Assembly: GCF_015291725.1 (NCBI RefSeq)
Contig: NZ_CP030038.1
Coordinates: forward strand, 3,957,001 to 4,021,000
DNA from: Bradyrhizobium sp. CCBAU 51765
GTDB lineage: Bacteria; Pseudomonadota; Alphaproteobacteria; Rhizobiales; Xanthobacteraceae
Direction of reading: 5' to 3'
DNA: 64,000 bases
Shown: one piece after another, positions 1-9,834 of the stretch
Layout: each line of letters starts with the position of its first letter
How positions within the stretch are numbered: the first letter of the stretch is position 1
Position numbers and translations under genes: made by a program
Notes under the pieces: model-generated
What the model saw: the letters and a program-made list of their open reading frames with translations, nothing else
Database searches by the model: none
What the model was told of the DNA's origin: nothing

Positions 1-569
1 TGGAGCGGGCGCTGAAGCGCGTCGCCGCGATCAAGCAGGGCGATCCGCGCGATCCCACGACCATGATCGGCGCGCAGGCATCCAGCGAGCAGCTGTCCAA
101 GATCCTCTCCTACATCGACATCGGCAGGGAGGAGGGCGCCAAGGTGCTGGCCGGCGGCGGCCGTGCCGAGCTCGCGGGCGATCTCGCCGGCGGCTTCTAC
201 GTCCAGCCGACCGTGTTCGAGGGCCACAACAGGATGCGAATCTTCCAGGAGGAGATTTTCGGCCCCGTCGTCTCGGTCACGACCTTCAAGACCGACGAGG
301 AGGCGCTCGCGATCGCCAACGACACGCTCTACGGGTTGGGTGCCGGCGTCTGGAGTCGCGACGCCAACCGCTGCTACCGCTTCGGCCGGGAGATCCAGGC
401 CGGCCGGGTCTGGACCAACTGCTACCATGCCTATCCCGCGCATGCGGCCTTCGGCGGCTACAAGCAGTCGGGCGTCGGGCGCGAGACCCACAAGATGATG
501 CTCGATCACTATCAGCAGACCAAGAACCTCCTGGTCAGCTATAGCCCGAAGAAGCTCGGCTTCTTCTGA
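1..569 (+). CDS. Aldehyde dehydrogenase, C-terminal part (5' end outside window)
   Basis: The frame is open from the first bases of the window and closes at TGA 567-569, leaving about 188 residues, roughly the last 40 percent of an NAD(P)-dependent aldehyde dehydrogenase. Visible family landmarks are the conserved EEIFGPVVSV block, the YGLGAGVWS segment and the near-C-terminal FGGYKQSGVGRE loop. The tail (YQQTKNLLVSYS..LGFF) resembles the acetaldehyde/AcoD-ExaC branch that oxidises short aliphatic aldehydes to acids in the cytoplasm. The catalytic Cys and Glu would lie upstream of the window, so activity cannot be judged. A palindromic repeat follows it directly. Confidence 0.93.
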   Translation, partial: ERALKRVAAIKQGDPRDPTTMIGAQASSEQLSKILSYIDIGREEGAKVLAGGGRAELAGDLAGGFYVQPTVFEGHNRMRIFQEEIFGPVVSVTTFKTDEEALAIANDTLYGLGAGVWSRDANRCYRFGREIQAGRVWTNCYHAYPAHAAFGGYKQSGVGRETHKMMLDHYQQTKNLLVSYSPKKLGFF

Positions 570-592
570 TGAGGATGTCGCGCTCACAAGGT

Positions 593-675
593 CGTCATGC
601 CCGGGCTTGTCCCGGGCATCCACGTCCCGGCCGCAGCTAAGAACGTGGATGGCCGGGACAAGCCCGGCCATGACG
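593..675. repeat. Palindromic intergenic repeat, CGTCATGCCCGGG family
   Basis: Long imperfect inverted repeat: the left arm begins CGTCATGCCCGGGCTTG and the right arm ends CAAGCCCGGCCATGACG, with ACGTGGATG/CATCCACGT inner arms. A second copy lies at 43317-43402 in front of serS. Such elements are common in Bradyrhizobium intergenic regions; a role as terminator or REP-like element is inference. Confidence 0.85.
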
Positions 676-874
676 TTGCGGGGGCTGCAGCGCCCTGTTC
701 GTGGCGAGCTCTCCTGCACATAGATTTGTTGCCCGATCGGCGCCAAAGATTTTGCAATATTTCGATCACGTTGCAGTGCGGCATAATGAAAGGCGTGTCA
801 TGCCGCCGCGGTGCTTTCGCACGCGGTTGACTTGGGTTAGAGAGGGCGAAAGTTTTCTCTGACCCGGAATTCCC
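676..874 (+). other. Leader/promoter region of the pyruvate dehydrogenase operon
   Basis: With the repeat before it, this makes about 305 bases without a gene between the aldehyde dehydrogenase and pdhA. It holds AT-richer DNA (around 745-790, with TTGCAATATTTCG and GGCATAATG) that is the likely promoter area. I could not place a clean -35/-10 pair with normal spacing and see no riboswitch or other gene. Confidence 0.35.
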
Positions 875-1897
875 ATGGCCGCCCCCAAGAAAGCCGCCGC
901 AAGCCCTCCACAGGATAAGACCGACGGCGGTTCGCCTCCGGAATTCACCAGGGAGCAGGAGCTCAAGGCGCTCCGCGACATGCTGCTGATCCGCAGGTTC
1001 GAGGAAAAGGCAGGCCAGCTCTACGGCATGGGCGCGATCGGCGGCTTCTGCCACCTCTATATCGGCCAGGAGGCCGTGGTGGTCGGCATGCAGATGGCGC
1101 TGAAGCAGGGCGACCAGGTCATTACCGGCTATCGCGATCACGGCCACATGCTTGCCACCGGCATGGATGCCAACGGCGTCATGGCCGAGCTCACGGGCCG
1201 CCGCGGCGGCTACTCCAAGGGCAAGGGCGGCTCCATGCACATGTTCAGCAAGGAGAAGCACTTCTATGGCGGCCACGGTATCGTCGGCGCCCAGGTCTCG
1301 CTCGGCACCGGTCTCGCCTTTGCCAATCACTATCGCAGCAACGACAATGTCAGCGTCACCTATTTCGGCGACGGCGCGGCCAATCAGGGCCAGGTCTATG
1401 AGAGCTTCAACATGGCGGAGCTCTGGAAGCTGCCGGTGATCTACGTCATCGAGAACAACCGCTACGCCATGGGCACGTCGGTCTCGCGCGCCTCGGCGCA
1501 GCAGGATTTTTCCAGGCGCGGCGTCTCCTTCAACATCCCCGGCAAGCAGGTCGACGGCATGGACGTCCGTGCCGTGAAGGCGGCGGGCGAGGAGGCGGCG
1601 GCCTGGTGCCGCGCCGGCAAGGGGCCTTTCATCCTGGAGATGCAGACCTATCGCTATCGCGGGCACTCGATGTCCGACCCTGCAAAATATCGCACGCGCG
1701 AGGAGGTCGAGAAGGTCCGCCACGACCAGGATCCGATCGAGCAGGTGCGCAACCGCCTCCTGGCGGCGAAGGTCAGCGAGCAGGATCTGAAGGCGATCGA
1801 TGCCGAAGTGCGCGACATCGTCAACGCCGCTGCCGATTTCGCCCAGCACGATCCCGAGCCGGATGCCGCCGAGCTCTGGACCGACGTTTACCGCTGA
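875..1897 (+). CDS. pdhA: Pyruvate dehydrogenase E1 component subunit alpha
   Basis: 340 residues, normal length for the alpha chain of the heterotetrameric E1. E1 decarboxylates pyruvate with thiamine diphosphate and reductively acetylates the lipoyl group. The TPP-binding motif runs from GDGAANQG (residues 165-172) to the Asn pair at 194-195. The YRGHSMSDPAKYR loop is the region phosphorylated in mitochondrial E1-alpha. The N-terminal ~20 residues are Ala/Pro/Lys-rich and probably flexible. It is first in the pdhA-pdhB-(DUF5076)-(deaminase)-pdhC-(small membrane protein)-lpdA run; the gap to pdhB is 29 bp. The ATG at 875 leaves a complete N-terminus. Confidence 0.97.
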   Translation: MAAPKKAAASPPQDKTDGGSPPEFTREQELKALRDMLLIRRFEEKAGQLYGMGAIGGFCHLYIGQEAVVVGMQMALKQGDQVITGYRDHGHMLATGMDANGVMAELTGRRGGYSKGKGGSMHMFSKEKHFYGGHGIVGAQVSLGTGLAFANHYRSNDNVSVTYFGDGAANQGQVYESFNMAELWKLPVIYVIENNRYAMGTSVSRASAQQDFSRRGVSFNIPGKQVDGMDVRAVKAAGEEAAAWCRAGKGPFILEMQTYRYRGHSMSDPAKYRTREEVEKVRHDQDPIEQVRNRLLAAKVSEQDLKAIDAEVRDIVNAAADFAQHDPEPDAAELWTDVYR

Positions 1898-1926
1898 ACG
1901 CGCGCAAGCTTTCTTTTGGAGCCAAT

Positions 1927-3318
<1,392 letters not shown>

Positions 3319-3321
3319 ATC

Positions 3322-3624
3322 ATGGCGGGCCCCAAGGAGCAGCCACTTCCGCCCGACGTCATGAGCCGCGACGACGCGGTCGAGATCCTGCGCGTATTCG
3401 TGCTGGACGGCGGGCTGTCGATGGCGTTCCAGCGCGCCTTCGAGGAGCCCGACATGTGGGGCCTCCTGCTCGTCGATCTCGCCCGCCACGCCGCGCGCGC
3501 CTATGCGCGCGAAAGCGAATACACCGAGGAGGACGCGTTGAACCGGATCCTCGACATGTTCCAGGCCGAGATCGAGCGTCCCACCGACACCGGCACCACG
3601 ACGCCGCGCGGGAAGGGGCACTGA
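3322..3624 (+). CDS. DUF5076 domain protein in the pdh operon
   Basis: 100 residues, start ATG 3 bp after the pdhB stop, so probably translationally coupled. The sequence (LPPDVMSRDDAVEILRVFVLDG...MWGLLLVDLARHAARAY) fits my memory of DUF5076, a family of about 100-residue alphaproteobacterial proteins without assigned function. Predicted mostly helical and soluble, with no signal peptide or membrane segment. Its place between E1-beta and the deaminase gene suggests co-expression with pyruvate dehydrogenase; any role in that complex is unproven. The next gene starts 2 bp after the stop. Confidence 0.8.
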   Translation: MAGPKEQPLPPDVMSRDDAVEILRVFVLDGGLSMAFQRAFEEPDMWGLLLVDLARHAARAYARESEYTEEDALNRILDMFQAEIERPTDTGTTTPRGKGH

Positions 3625-3626
3625 CC

Positions 3627-4079
3627 ATGGCGATCGAATCCTACCACTTCGATTTCATGCTCGAGGCGATCCGCGAGGCTGAAGCCTCGATCGCGCAGGG
3701 CGGCTTGCCGATTGGCGCGGTGCTGACGCGTGATAATAAGATCATCGCCCGCGGCCACAACAACCGCGTGCAGGAGAACAATCCGATCCTGCACGGCGAG
3801 ATGAGCTGCCTGCGCGAAGCCGGCGCGATCTCGTTCCACGACACGGTCATGTACACGACGCTGTCGCCATGCTCGATGTGCGCGGGCGCGCTCGGGCTGT
3901 TCAAGGTCAAGCTGGTCGTGATCGGGGAATCCGTCACCTTCGAGGGCTCCAAGGACATCCTCGACAAGTTCGGGATTCCCTGGATCGACCTTGCCGACGA
4001 CCGCTCCATCACGATGATGAAGAATTGGCGTTCCATCCCTGCCAATGAGCGCCTGTGGCAGGGCGACATCGGCAACTAA
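3627..4079 (+). CDS. Cytosine deaminase-like nucleoside deaminase (FCY1-type)
   Basis: 150 residues from the ATG at 3627; the longer open frame upstream overlaps the previous gene. It belongs to the zinc-dependent CDA/dCMP deaminase superfamily: HGE (His56, Glu58) and PCSMC (Cys82, Cys85) supply the zinc ligands and general acid. Beyond these motifs it resembles yeast cytosine deaminase Fcy1 along most of its length: GLPIGAV near residue 30, ARGHNN, HGE followed by a short helix, YTTLSPC, and a C-terminal end in DIGN where Fcy1 ends in DIGE. It differs from the tRNA adenosine deaminase TadA pattern. Likely reaction: hydrolytic deamination of cytosine or a related base. Its position inside a pyruvate dehydrogenase operon is unexplained. 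Confidence 0.85.
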   Translation: MAIESYHFDFMLEAIREAEASIAQGGLPIGAVLTRDNKIIARGHNNRVQENNPILHGEMSCLREAGAISFHDTVMYTTLSPCSMCAGALGLFKVKLVVIGESVTFEGSKDILDKFGIPWIDLADDRSITMMKNWRSIPANERLWQGDIGN

Positions 4080-4143
4080 AACCTGGTCCGTTCGTCTTCG
4101 CTGTCGAAAGACGACGTTTTGCAAAGTTCTTCTTGAGGTCAGC

Positions 4144-5481
4144 ATGCCCATCAACATCCTGATGCCCGCTCTCTCGCCGACGATGGAGAAGGGCAACCTC
4201 GCCAAGTGGCTGAAGAAGGAAGGCGACAAGGTCAAATCCGGCGACGTCATCGCCGAGATCGAGACCGACAAGGCGACCATGGAGGTCGAGGCGATCGACG
4301 AGGGCACGATCGCCAAGATCCTGGTGCCCGAGGGTACGCAGGATGTCCCGGTCAACGACGTGATCGCCGTGCTCGCCGGCGAAGGCGAGGACGTGAAGGC
4401 TGCGGGCAGCGCCAAGCCCAGCGCCTCGGCCGCGCCACCGAAAGCTGCTGAAGCACCTGCTACTGCGCCTGCTGCGCCCAAGGCTGCGCCGGCGCCCGCC
4501 GCCGCACCTGCGCCGCAGGCCGCAGCACCGGCCGCGCAGAGCAACGGCCATGGCGGCCGCGTGTTCTCGTCTCCGCTGGCGCGGCGCCTGGCCAAGGACG
4601 CCGGCATCGATGTCTCGATGATTGCAGGTACCGGCCCGCATGGCCGCGTGGTGGCCCGCGACGTCGAGCAGGCCAAATCGGGCAAGGGCCTCAAGGCCCC
4701 TGCTGCTGCTCCGTCGTCCGCGCCTTCGATCGCGCCGACGATGTCGGACAAGCAGATCCTGTCGCTGTTCGAGCCCGGCTCCTACGACATCGTCCCGCAT
4801 GACGGCATGCGCCGCACCATTGCACAGCGCCTGACCGCGTCGATCCAGAACGTCCCGCACTTCTATCTCACCATCGACTGCGACATCGGCAAGCTGCTCG
4901 CCGCGCGCGAGGAGATCAATGCGGCGGCTCCGAAGGACAAGGAGAAGAAGCCGCTCTACAAGATCTCGGTCAACGACTTCGTCATCAAGGCGATGGCGGT
5001 GGCGCTGCAGAGGATCCCGAACTGCAACGTCAGCTGGACCGAAAGCGGCATGGTCAAGCATCACCATTCCGACGTCGGCGTTGCCGTCGCGATGCCGGGC
5101 GGGCTGATCACGCCGATCATCCGCAAGGCCGAGACCAAGACGCTCTCGACCATCTCCAACGAGATGAAGGATTTTGCCGCGCGCGCCCGCTCGCGCAAGC
5201 TCAAGCCCGAAGAGTACCAGGGCGGTACCACGGCCGTCTCCAACCTCGGCATGTACGGCATCAGCCACTTCACCGCCGTGATCAACCCGCCGCATGCGAC
5301 GATCCTTGCGGTCGGCACCAGCGAGGAGCGCCCCGTCGTGCGCGGCGGCAAGATCGAGATCGCGCACATGATGAGCGTGACCTTGTCCTGCGATCACCGC
5401 GCCATCGACGGCGCGCTCGGCGCCGAGCTGATCGGCGCCTTCAAGCAGCTGATCGAAAACCCCGTGATGATGATGGTCTGA
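4144..5481 (+). CDS. pdhC: Pyruvate dehydrogenase E2, dihydrolipoamide acetyltransferase
   Basis: 445 residues from ATG 4144; an upstream in-frame extension overlaps the deaminase end and is unlikely. Domains in order: lipoyl domain 1-80 (Lys43 in ETDKATMEVEA), an Ala/Pro linker of about 60 residues, a peripheral-subunit-binding domain (around 140-175, SSPLARRLAKDAG...GPHGRV), a second short linker, and the acetyltransferase core (about 210-445) with the C-terminal catalytic DHRAIDG motif. It forms the core of the complex and transfers acetyl from lipoate to CoA. One lipoyl domain is present here and one on E1-beta. Confidence 0.97.
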   Translation: MPINILMPALSPTMEKGNLAKWLKKEGDKVKSGDVIAEIETDKATMEVEAIDEGTIAKILVPEGTQDVPVNDVIAVLAGEGEDVKAAGSAKPSASAAPPKAAEAPATAPAAPKAAPAPAAAPAPQAAAPAAQSNGHGGRVFSSPLARRLAKDAGIDVSMIAGTGPHGRVVARDVEQAKSGKGLKAPAAAPSSAPSIAPTMSDKQILSLFEPGSYDIVPHDGMRRTIAQRLTASIQNVPHFYLTIDCDIGKLLAAREEINAAAPKDKEKKPLYKISVNDFVIKAMAVALQRIPNCNVSWTESGMVKHHHSDVGVAVAMPGGLITPIIRKAETKTLSTISNEMKDFAARARSRKLKPEEYQGGTTAVSNLGMYGISHFTAVINPPHATILAVGTSEERPVVRGGKIEIAHMMSVTLSCDHRAIDGALGAELIGAFKQLIENPVMMMV

Positions 5482-5503
5482 CGCGGCGGCAGAGGGGGCA
5501 ACC

Positions 5504-5737
5504 TTGCATGTCCGGACCCGCTGGCCATGGATATCGCTGCTGCTCGGAGCCGTCGTCGCGCTCAACCCGATCGGGCTCGATTTTCTTCGTTCTGCGTTCT
5601 TTGCCGGCGAGCAGCTGGCGCGGAACATCGCCCAGCCGATCGTGCTCACCGCACTGGCCGTGATGGTCGTGGTGGTGGCGCTCGAATGGCTGGTGAGGTC
5701 TCTTTTGGTCAAGCGCCGCGCCCGCGGCGCCTCTTGA
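5504..5737 (+). CDS. Small membrane protein between E2 and E3 genes
   Basis: 77 residues starting at TTG 5504, preceded by the purine-rich AGAGGGGG at 5491-5498. Two hydrophobic segments are visible (about residues 9-24 and 42-65), with a basic C-terminus (RRARG), so probably a two-pass inner-membrane protein. I do not recognise a family. It lies 22 bp after pdhC and 17 bp before lpdA on the same strand, so co-transcription is likely. Codon use matches its neighbours. The non-ATG start lowers certainty about the exact N-terminus. Confidence 0.6.
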   Translation: MHVRTRWPWISLLLGAVVALNPIGLDFLRSAFFAGEQLARNIAQPIVLTALAVMVVVVALEWLVRSLLVKRRARGAS

Positions 5738-5754
5738 GTTGAACGGGAGCCGCT

Positions 5755-7176
5755 ATGGCCGACACATCCTTCGACGTCATCATCATCGGCTCCGGTCCCG
5801 GCGGCTACGTCACCGCGATCCGGGCCGCGCAGCTCGGATTCAAGACGGCAATCGTCGAAAAATCCTATCTCGGCGGCATCTGCCTGAACTGGGGCTGCAT
5901 CCCGACCAAGGCGCTCTTACGCTCGGCCGAGATCTACCACTACATGCAGCACGCCAAGGATTACGGCCTGTCGGCCGAGAAGGTCTCGTTCGATCCGCAG
6001 GCCGTGGTGCAGCGCTCGCGCGGCGTCGCGAAGCAATTGAATACTGGCGTCGGCTTCCTGATGAAGAAGAACAAGGTCAGCGTGATCTGGGGCGCGGCCT
6101 CGATCGACGCGCCCGGCAAGGTCACCGTGAAGAAGTCCGATGTCGAGCCCCCCAAGGGGGCGTTGGGCGAGGGCACCTACCAGGCCAAGCACATCATCGT
6201 CGCGACCGGTGCGCGGCCGCGCGTGCTGCCCGGGCTCGAACCCGACAAGAAGCTGGTCTGGACCTATTTCGAGGCGATGGTGCCGGAGCGGATGCCGAAG
6301 TCGCTGCTGGTGGTCGGCTCCGGGGCGATCGGCATCGAGTTCGCCTCCTTTTTCCACACCATGGGCTCCGACGTCACCGTGGTCGAGGTGCTGCCGCAGA
6401 TCCTGCCTGTCGAGGATGCCGAGATCGCCGGCCTGGCGCGCAAGCGTTTGGAGAAGCAGGGCATCAAGATCATGACCTCGACCAAGGTGGCCAAGCTGGA
6501 GAAGAAAGCCGACAGCGTCGTCGCCACCATCGACGACGGCAAGGGCAAGCCTGTCGCGACCGAGTTCGAGCGCGTGATCTCGGCGGTCGGCGTCGTCGGC
6601 AACATCGAAAATCTCGGCCTGGAAAAGGTCGGCGTGAAGACCGACCGCGGCATCATCGTCGTCGACGGCCACGGCAAGACCAACATCCCCGGCATCTATG
6701 CCATCGGCGACGTTGCCGGCCCTCCGATGCTCGCGCACAAGGCCGAGCATGAAGGCGTGATCTGCGTCGAGGCGATCAAGGGCCTCAATCCGCATCCTAT
6801 GGACAAGAACCTGATCCCGGGCTGCACCTATTGCCAGCCGCAGGTGGCGTCCGTGGGCCTCACCGAAGCCAAGGCGAAAGAGAGCGGCCGCGAGATCCGC
6901 GTCGGCCGCTTCCCCTTCGTCGGCAACGGCAAAGCGATCGCGCTCGGCGAGGACCAGGGCCTGGTCAAGGTGATCTTCGACAAGAAGACCGGCCAGCTCC
7001 TCGGCGCCCACATGGTCGGCGCGGAGGTCACCGAGCTGATCCAGGGCTACGTCGTCGCCATGAACCTGGAGACCACGGAAGAAGAGCTCATGCACACGGT
7101 CTTCCCGCATCCGACGCTGTCGGAGATGATGAAGGAAGCCGTGCTGGATGCGTATGGAAGGGTGTTGAATATTTGA
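5755..7176 (+). CDS. lpdA: Dihydrolipoyl dehydrogenase (E3)
   Basis: 473 residues, normal length. N-terminal FAD-binding motif GSGPGG (residues 12-17), redox-active disulfide GGICLNWGC (Cys43, Cys48), second dinucleotide motif GSGAIG for NAD, and the C-terminal FPHPTLSE block carrying the active-site His and Glu of the partner subunit. Flavoenzyme that reoxidises dihydrolipoyl groups of E2 with NAD+. A good ribosome site (GGGAG, 5746-5750) precedes the ATG. As the last gene of the pdh run, followed by an interspersed repeat, it most likely serves pyruvate dehydrogenase. Confidence 0.97.
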   Translation: MADTSFDVIIIGSGPGGYVTAIRAAQLGFKTAIVEKSYLGGICLNWGCIPTKALLRSAEIYHYMQHAKDYGLSAEKVSFDPQAVVQRSRGVAKQLNTGVGFLMKKNKVSVIWGAASIDAPGKVTVKKSDVEPPKGALGEGTYQAKHIIVATGARPRVLPGLEPDKKLVWTYFEAMVPERMPKSLLVVGSGAIGIEFASFFHTMGSDVTVVEVLPQILPVEDAEIAGLARKRLEKQGIKIMTSTKVAKLEKKADSVVATIDDGKGKPVATEFERVISAVGVVGNIENLGLEKVGVKTDRGIIVVDGHGKTNIPGIYAIGDVAGPPMLAHKAEHEGVICVEAIKGLNPHPMDKNLIPGCTYCQPQVASVGLTEAKAKESGREIRVGRFPFVGNGKAIALGEDQGLVKVIFDKKTGQLLGAHMVGAEVTELIQGYVVAMNLETTEEELMHTVFPHPTLSEMMKEAVLDAYGRVLNI

Positions 7177-7199
7177 CGGACGAGCGCGTCGCCCGCCAC

Positions 7200-7279
7200 C
7201 GTCGTTGCGAGCGCAGCGAAGCAATCCAGACTGTCTCTGCGGAACGACTCTGGATTGCTTCGCTGCGCTCGCAATGACG
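7200..7279. repeat. Palindromic repeat, GCGAGCGCAGCGAAGCAATCC family
   Basis: Near-perfect inverted repeat: the left arm CGTTGCGAGCGCAGCGAAGC.. is mirrored by ..GCTTCGCTGCGCTCGCAATG, with AATCCAGA/TCTGGATT inner arms and a short central loop. A degenerate relative occurs at 24018-24130. It sits between lpdA and the threonine synthase gene and could fold as a terminator in either direction. Inclusion in a repeat family is direct observation; function is inference. Confidence 0.85.
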
Positions 7280-7320
7280 AGCAGAGAGAACCGATTGCAG
7301 AATAAGAAGGAAATCAACCC

Positions 7321-8562
7321 ATGCACGACAACGACAACCTCGCCATCGAACGCCCCACTTTCGTCACCCATCTCGAATGCGCGATGGAGGGCGATCATTA
7401 CGCCGCCGACCAGGTCCACAACCTCTCCAAGGCCGGCAAGCCGCTTCTTGTCCGCTACGACCTCGCCGGCGTGAAGAAGGCGCTGACGAAGGATGTGCTG
7501 GCCCAGCGCCCCGGCGACATGTGGCGCTACCGCGAGCTGCTGCCGGTGCGCAAATGCGAGGACATCGTCTCGCTCGGCGAGGTCACCACGCCGCTGATCC
7601 GGCTCCCTAAGCTCGGCAAGAAGCTTGGCGGCGGCGAGATCATCGTCAAGGACGAGGGGCGGCTGCCGACCGGCTCGTTCAAGGCACGCGGGCTCGTGAT
7701 GGCGGTGTCGATGGGCAAGGCGCTCGGTATCAAGCACATGGCGATGCCGACCAACGGCAATGCCGGCGCGGCGCTGGCAGCTTACGCCACGTCCTGCGGC
7801 ATCAAGACCACGATCTTCTGTCCTGCCGACACGCCCGAGGTGAATGTCAGCGAGATCGAGCTGCAGGGCGCGACTGTCTACCGCGTCAACGGCTATATCG
7901 ATGACTGCGGCAAGATCGTGGGCGAGGGAAAGGCGAAGGTCGGCTGGTTCGACACCTCGACGCTGAAGGAGCCGTACCGCATCGAAGGCAAGAAGACGAT
8001 GGGCCTCGAACTCGCCGAGCAGCTCGGCTGGGACGTGCCCGATGTGATCTTCTATCCCACTGGCGGCGGCACCGGCCTGATCGGCATGTGGAAGGCGTTC
8101 GACGAGCTCGAGAAGATCGGCTTCATCGGAAGCAAGCGCCCGCGCATGGTTGCGGTGCAGGCCTCGGGCTGCGCGCCGATGGTGCGCGCTTACGAAGCCG
8201 GGACCGAGCACGCCACGCGCTGGGAGGACGCCCACACCATTGCCTCGGGCATCCGTGTGCCGCAGGCGATCGGCGATTTCCTGATCCTGCGCGCGGTGCG
8301 GGAGAGCAAGGGTTTTGCGATCGCCGTCGACGACGACAAGATCTCGTCGGCGCTGAACGAGGTTGCGCGCGAGGAGGGGCTGCTGTTGTGCCCCGAGGGC
8401 GCCGCCACCTACGCCGCCTACAAGCAGAGCCTCGCCGACGGCCGCGTCAGCAAGGCCGACCGCGTGATGCTGTTCAACTGCGCGACCGGCCTGAAGTACC
8501 CGCTGCCGCCGGTCACCCGCACGCTCGACCGCCACAAGCCGATTGACTACGCGCAGTTCTAA
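7321..8562 (+). CDS. thrC: Threonine synthase (PLP-dependent, fold type II)
   Basis: 413 residues with a strong ribosome site (AAGAAGGAA) before ATG 7321. The motif PTGSFKARG carries the PLP-binding Lys121; the phosphate-binding TGGGTGLIG follows near residues 243-251. It resembles the plant/archaeal-type threonine synthases, which convert O-phosphohomoserine to threonine in the cytoplasm. Related fold-type II enzymes such as threonine dehydratase look similar, but no ACT domain is present and the N-terminal LECAMEG segment fits threonine synthase. An independent homologue elsewhere in the genome cannot be excluded, so the symbol is tentative. Flanked by repeats on both sides. Confidence 0.82.
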   Translation: MHDNDNLAIERPTFVTHLECAMEGDHYAADQVHNLSKAGKPLLVRYDLAGVKKALTKDVLAQRPGDMWRYRELLPVRKCEDIVSLGEVTTPLIRLPKLGKKLGGGEIIVKDEGRLPTGSFKARGLVMAVSMGKALGIKHMAMPTNGNAGAALAAYATSCGIKTTIFCPADTPEVNVSEIELQGATVYRVNGYIDDCGKIVGEGKAKVGWFDTSTLKEPYRIEGKKTMGLELAEQLGWDVPDVIFYPTGGGTGLIGMWKAFDELEKIGFIGSKRPRMVAVQASGCAPMVRAYEAGTEHATRWEDAHTIASGIRVPQAIGDFLILRAVRESKGFAIAVDDDKISSALNEVAREEGLLLCPEGAATYAAYKQSLADGRVSKADRVMLFNCATGLKYPLPPVTRTLDRHKPIDYAQF

Positions 8563-8661
8563 AGCATGATCCGGAAAAGTGCGCAGCGGTTTTCCGAAAA
8601 GATCATGCTAAGCAACAATCTAAAGCGCGATGACGTTTCATCCTGATCGCATCGCGCTTTA
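8563..8661. repeat. Composite repeat: GCATGATCCGGAAAAG element plus AAAGCGCGATGA element
   Basis: Two palindromes in tandem. The first (8563-8609) starts AGCATGATCCGGAAAAG and ends CTTTTCGG..GATCATGCT in inverted form. The second (8622-8661) runs TAAAGCGCGATGACG...ATCGCGCTTTA. The same two elements recur at 45226-45327 in the opposite order. Located directly after the threonine synthase stop. Confidence 0.85.
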
Positions 8662-8748
8662 GCGCGGCACTACGCTACGAATGATCCCTCTTCCCGTACG
8701 CGGGCGGAGGGCCAAAAAAACAACAACGACATCGCTGGGGAGAAGACA

Positions 8749-9720
8749 ATGAAGAAGGCCGCTTGGGCTGCGCTGATTGCTGTTCTCGCTGTGACCGGCG
8801 CCGCGCGCGCCGACGACTATCCCTCGCGTCCCATCACCGTCATCGTGCCTTTCGCCGCCGGCGGACCGTCGGATGCGATGGCGCGAGTCCTCGCTGACCG
8901 GATGCGGCTGACGTTGGGGCAGCCCGTGGTGATCGAGAACGTCACCGGCGCGGGCGGCTCGATCGGCGTCGCTCGCGCCGTGCAATCGCCGCCGGACGGA
9001 TACACCGTCTCGTTCGGCCACCTCGGCACCCACGTCGCCAACGGTGCCGTCTACAAGCTCAAATACGATCTCGTCGCCGACCTCGAGCCGGTGGTGCTGT
9101 TGCCGAGCAATCCGATGATCGTCGTCAGCAAGAACGCGGTACCGGCGACCTCGCTGAAGGAGCTCTTGGACTGGCTGAAGTCGCGGCCGTCGCCGCCGAC
9201 CGCAGGCACCGCCGGCGCGGGCTCCGGCAGCCATATCGCCGGCGTCTATCTCGAGAACGTCTCCGGCATCAAGCTGCAATACGTGCCGTATCGCGGCACC
9301 GCGCCCGCGCTGAACGATCTCATCGCCGGCCAGATCGACCTCATCGTCGACCAGACCTCCAATTCCATCAACCAGGTCCGCGCCGGCACCATCCGCGCCT
9401 ATGCCATCACCGACGACAAGCGCCTGCGCTCGGCGCCCGACATTCCGACCGCGGAGGAGGCGGGCCTGAAGGGCTTCAACATGACGCTCTGGTCGGGCAT
9501 GTGGGTTCCGAAGGGCACGCCGAAGGAGATCGTGACCAGGCTCAATGCGGCCGCCGTGGAAGCGCTGAACGATCCCGGAGTGAGGAAGCAGCTCGAAAGC
9601 CAGGGCCTGGAGATGCCCCCTAAGGATCAGCTCACGCCCGAAGCCCTCGGCACCCGCCAGAAGGCCGAGATCGCAAAATGGTGGCCGATGATCAAGGCGG
9701 CGAATATCAAGGTGGATTGA
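8749..9720 (+). CDS. Tripartite tricarboxylate transporter substrate-binding protein (Bug/TctC family)
   Basis: 323 residues with a clear signal peptide (MKKAAWAALIAVLAV..AARA, cleavage near residue 21-22) and the Bug-family signature YPSRPITVIVPFAAGGPSDAMAR directly after it. Bug proteins are periplasmic receptors that bind carboxylates or aromatic acids, usually for TctAB-type transporters. No membrane subunits lie next to it, so it is an orphan receptor, which is common for this family. The ribosome site GGGGAGAAG precedes ATG 8749. The ligand cannot be deduced from sequence. Confidence 0.9.
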   Translation: MKKAAWAALIAVLAVTGAARADDYPSRPITVIVPFAAGGPSDAMARVLADRMRLTLGQPVVIENVTGAGGSIGVARAVQSPPDGYTVSFGHLGTHVANGAVYKLKYDLVADLEPVVLLPSNPMIVVSKNAVPATSLKELLDWLKSRPSPPTAGTAGAGSGSHIAGVYLENVSGIKLQYVPYRGTAPALNDLIAGQIDLIVDQTSNSINQVRAGTIRAYAITDDKRLRSAPDIPTAEEAGLKGFNMTLWSGMWVPKGTPKEIVTRLNAAAVEALNDPGVRKQLESQGLEMPPKDQLTPEALGTRQKAEIAKWWPMIKAANIKVD

Positions 9721-9834
9721 AGCGGGCAACCCATGCCTCGCGGTATGTCGTGACGTTCTGCGAGCGCGGGCGATCTCGCGGGAAGCCGTCGCGAGAAGCG
9801 GGATTGATCCTGATCAGCGTCACCGTCGCGTCCG

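Noticed and set aside
7205..7474. Frame over the repeat at 7200 and the start of the threonine synthase gene
   Set aside because: Its beginning is the repeat itself and the rest is another frame of the threonine synthase gene.
9804..9817. TTGATCCTGATCAG, close to a FixK/FNR box
   Set aside because: It differs from TTGAT-N4-ATCAA in the last base and lies between two convergent genes, not in a promoter position.
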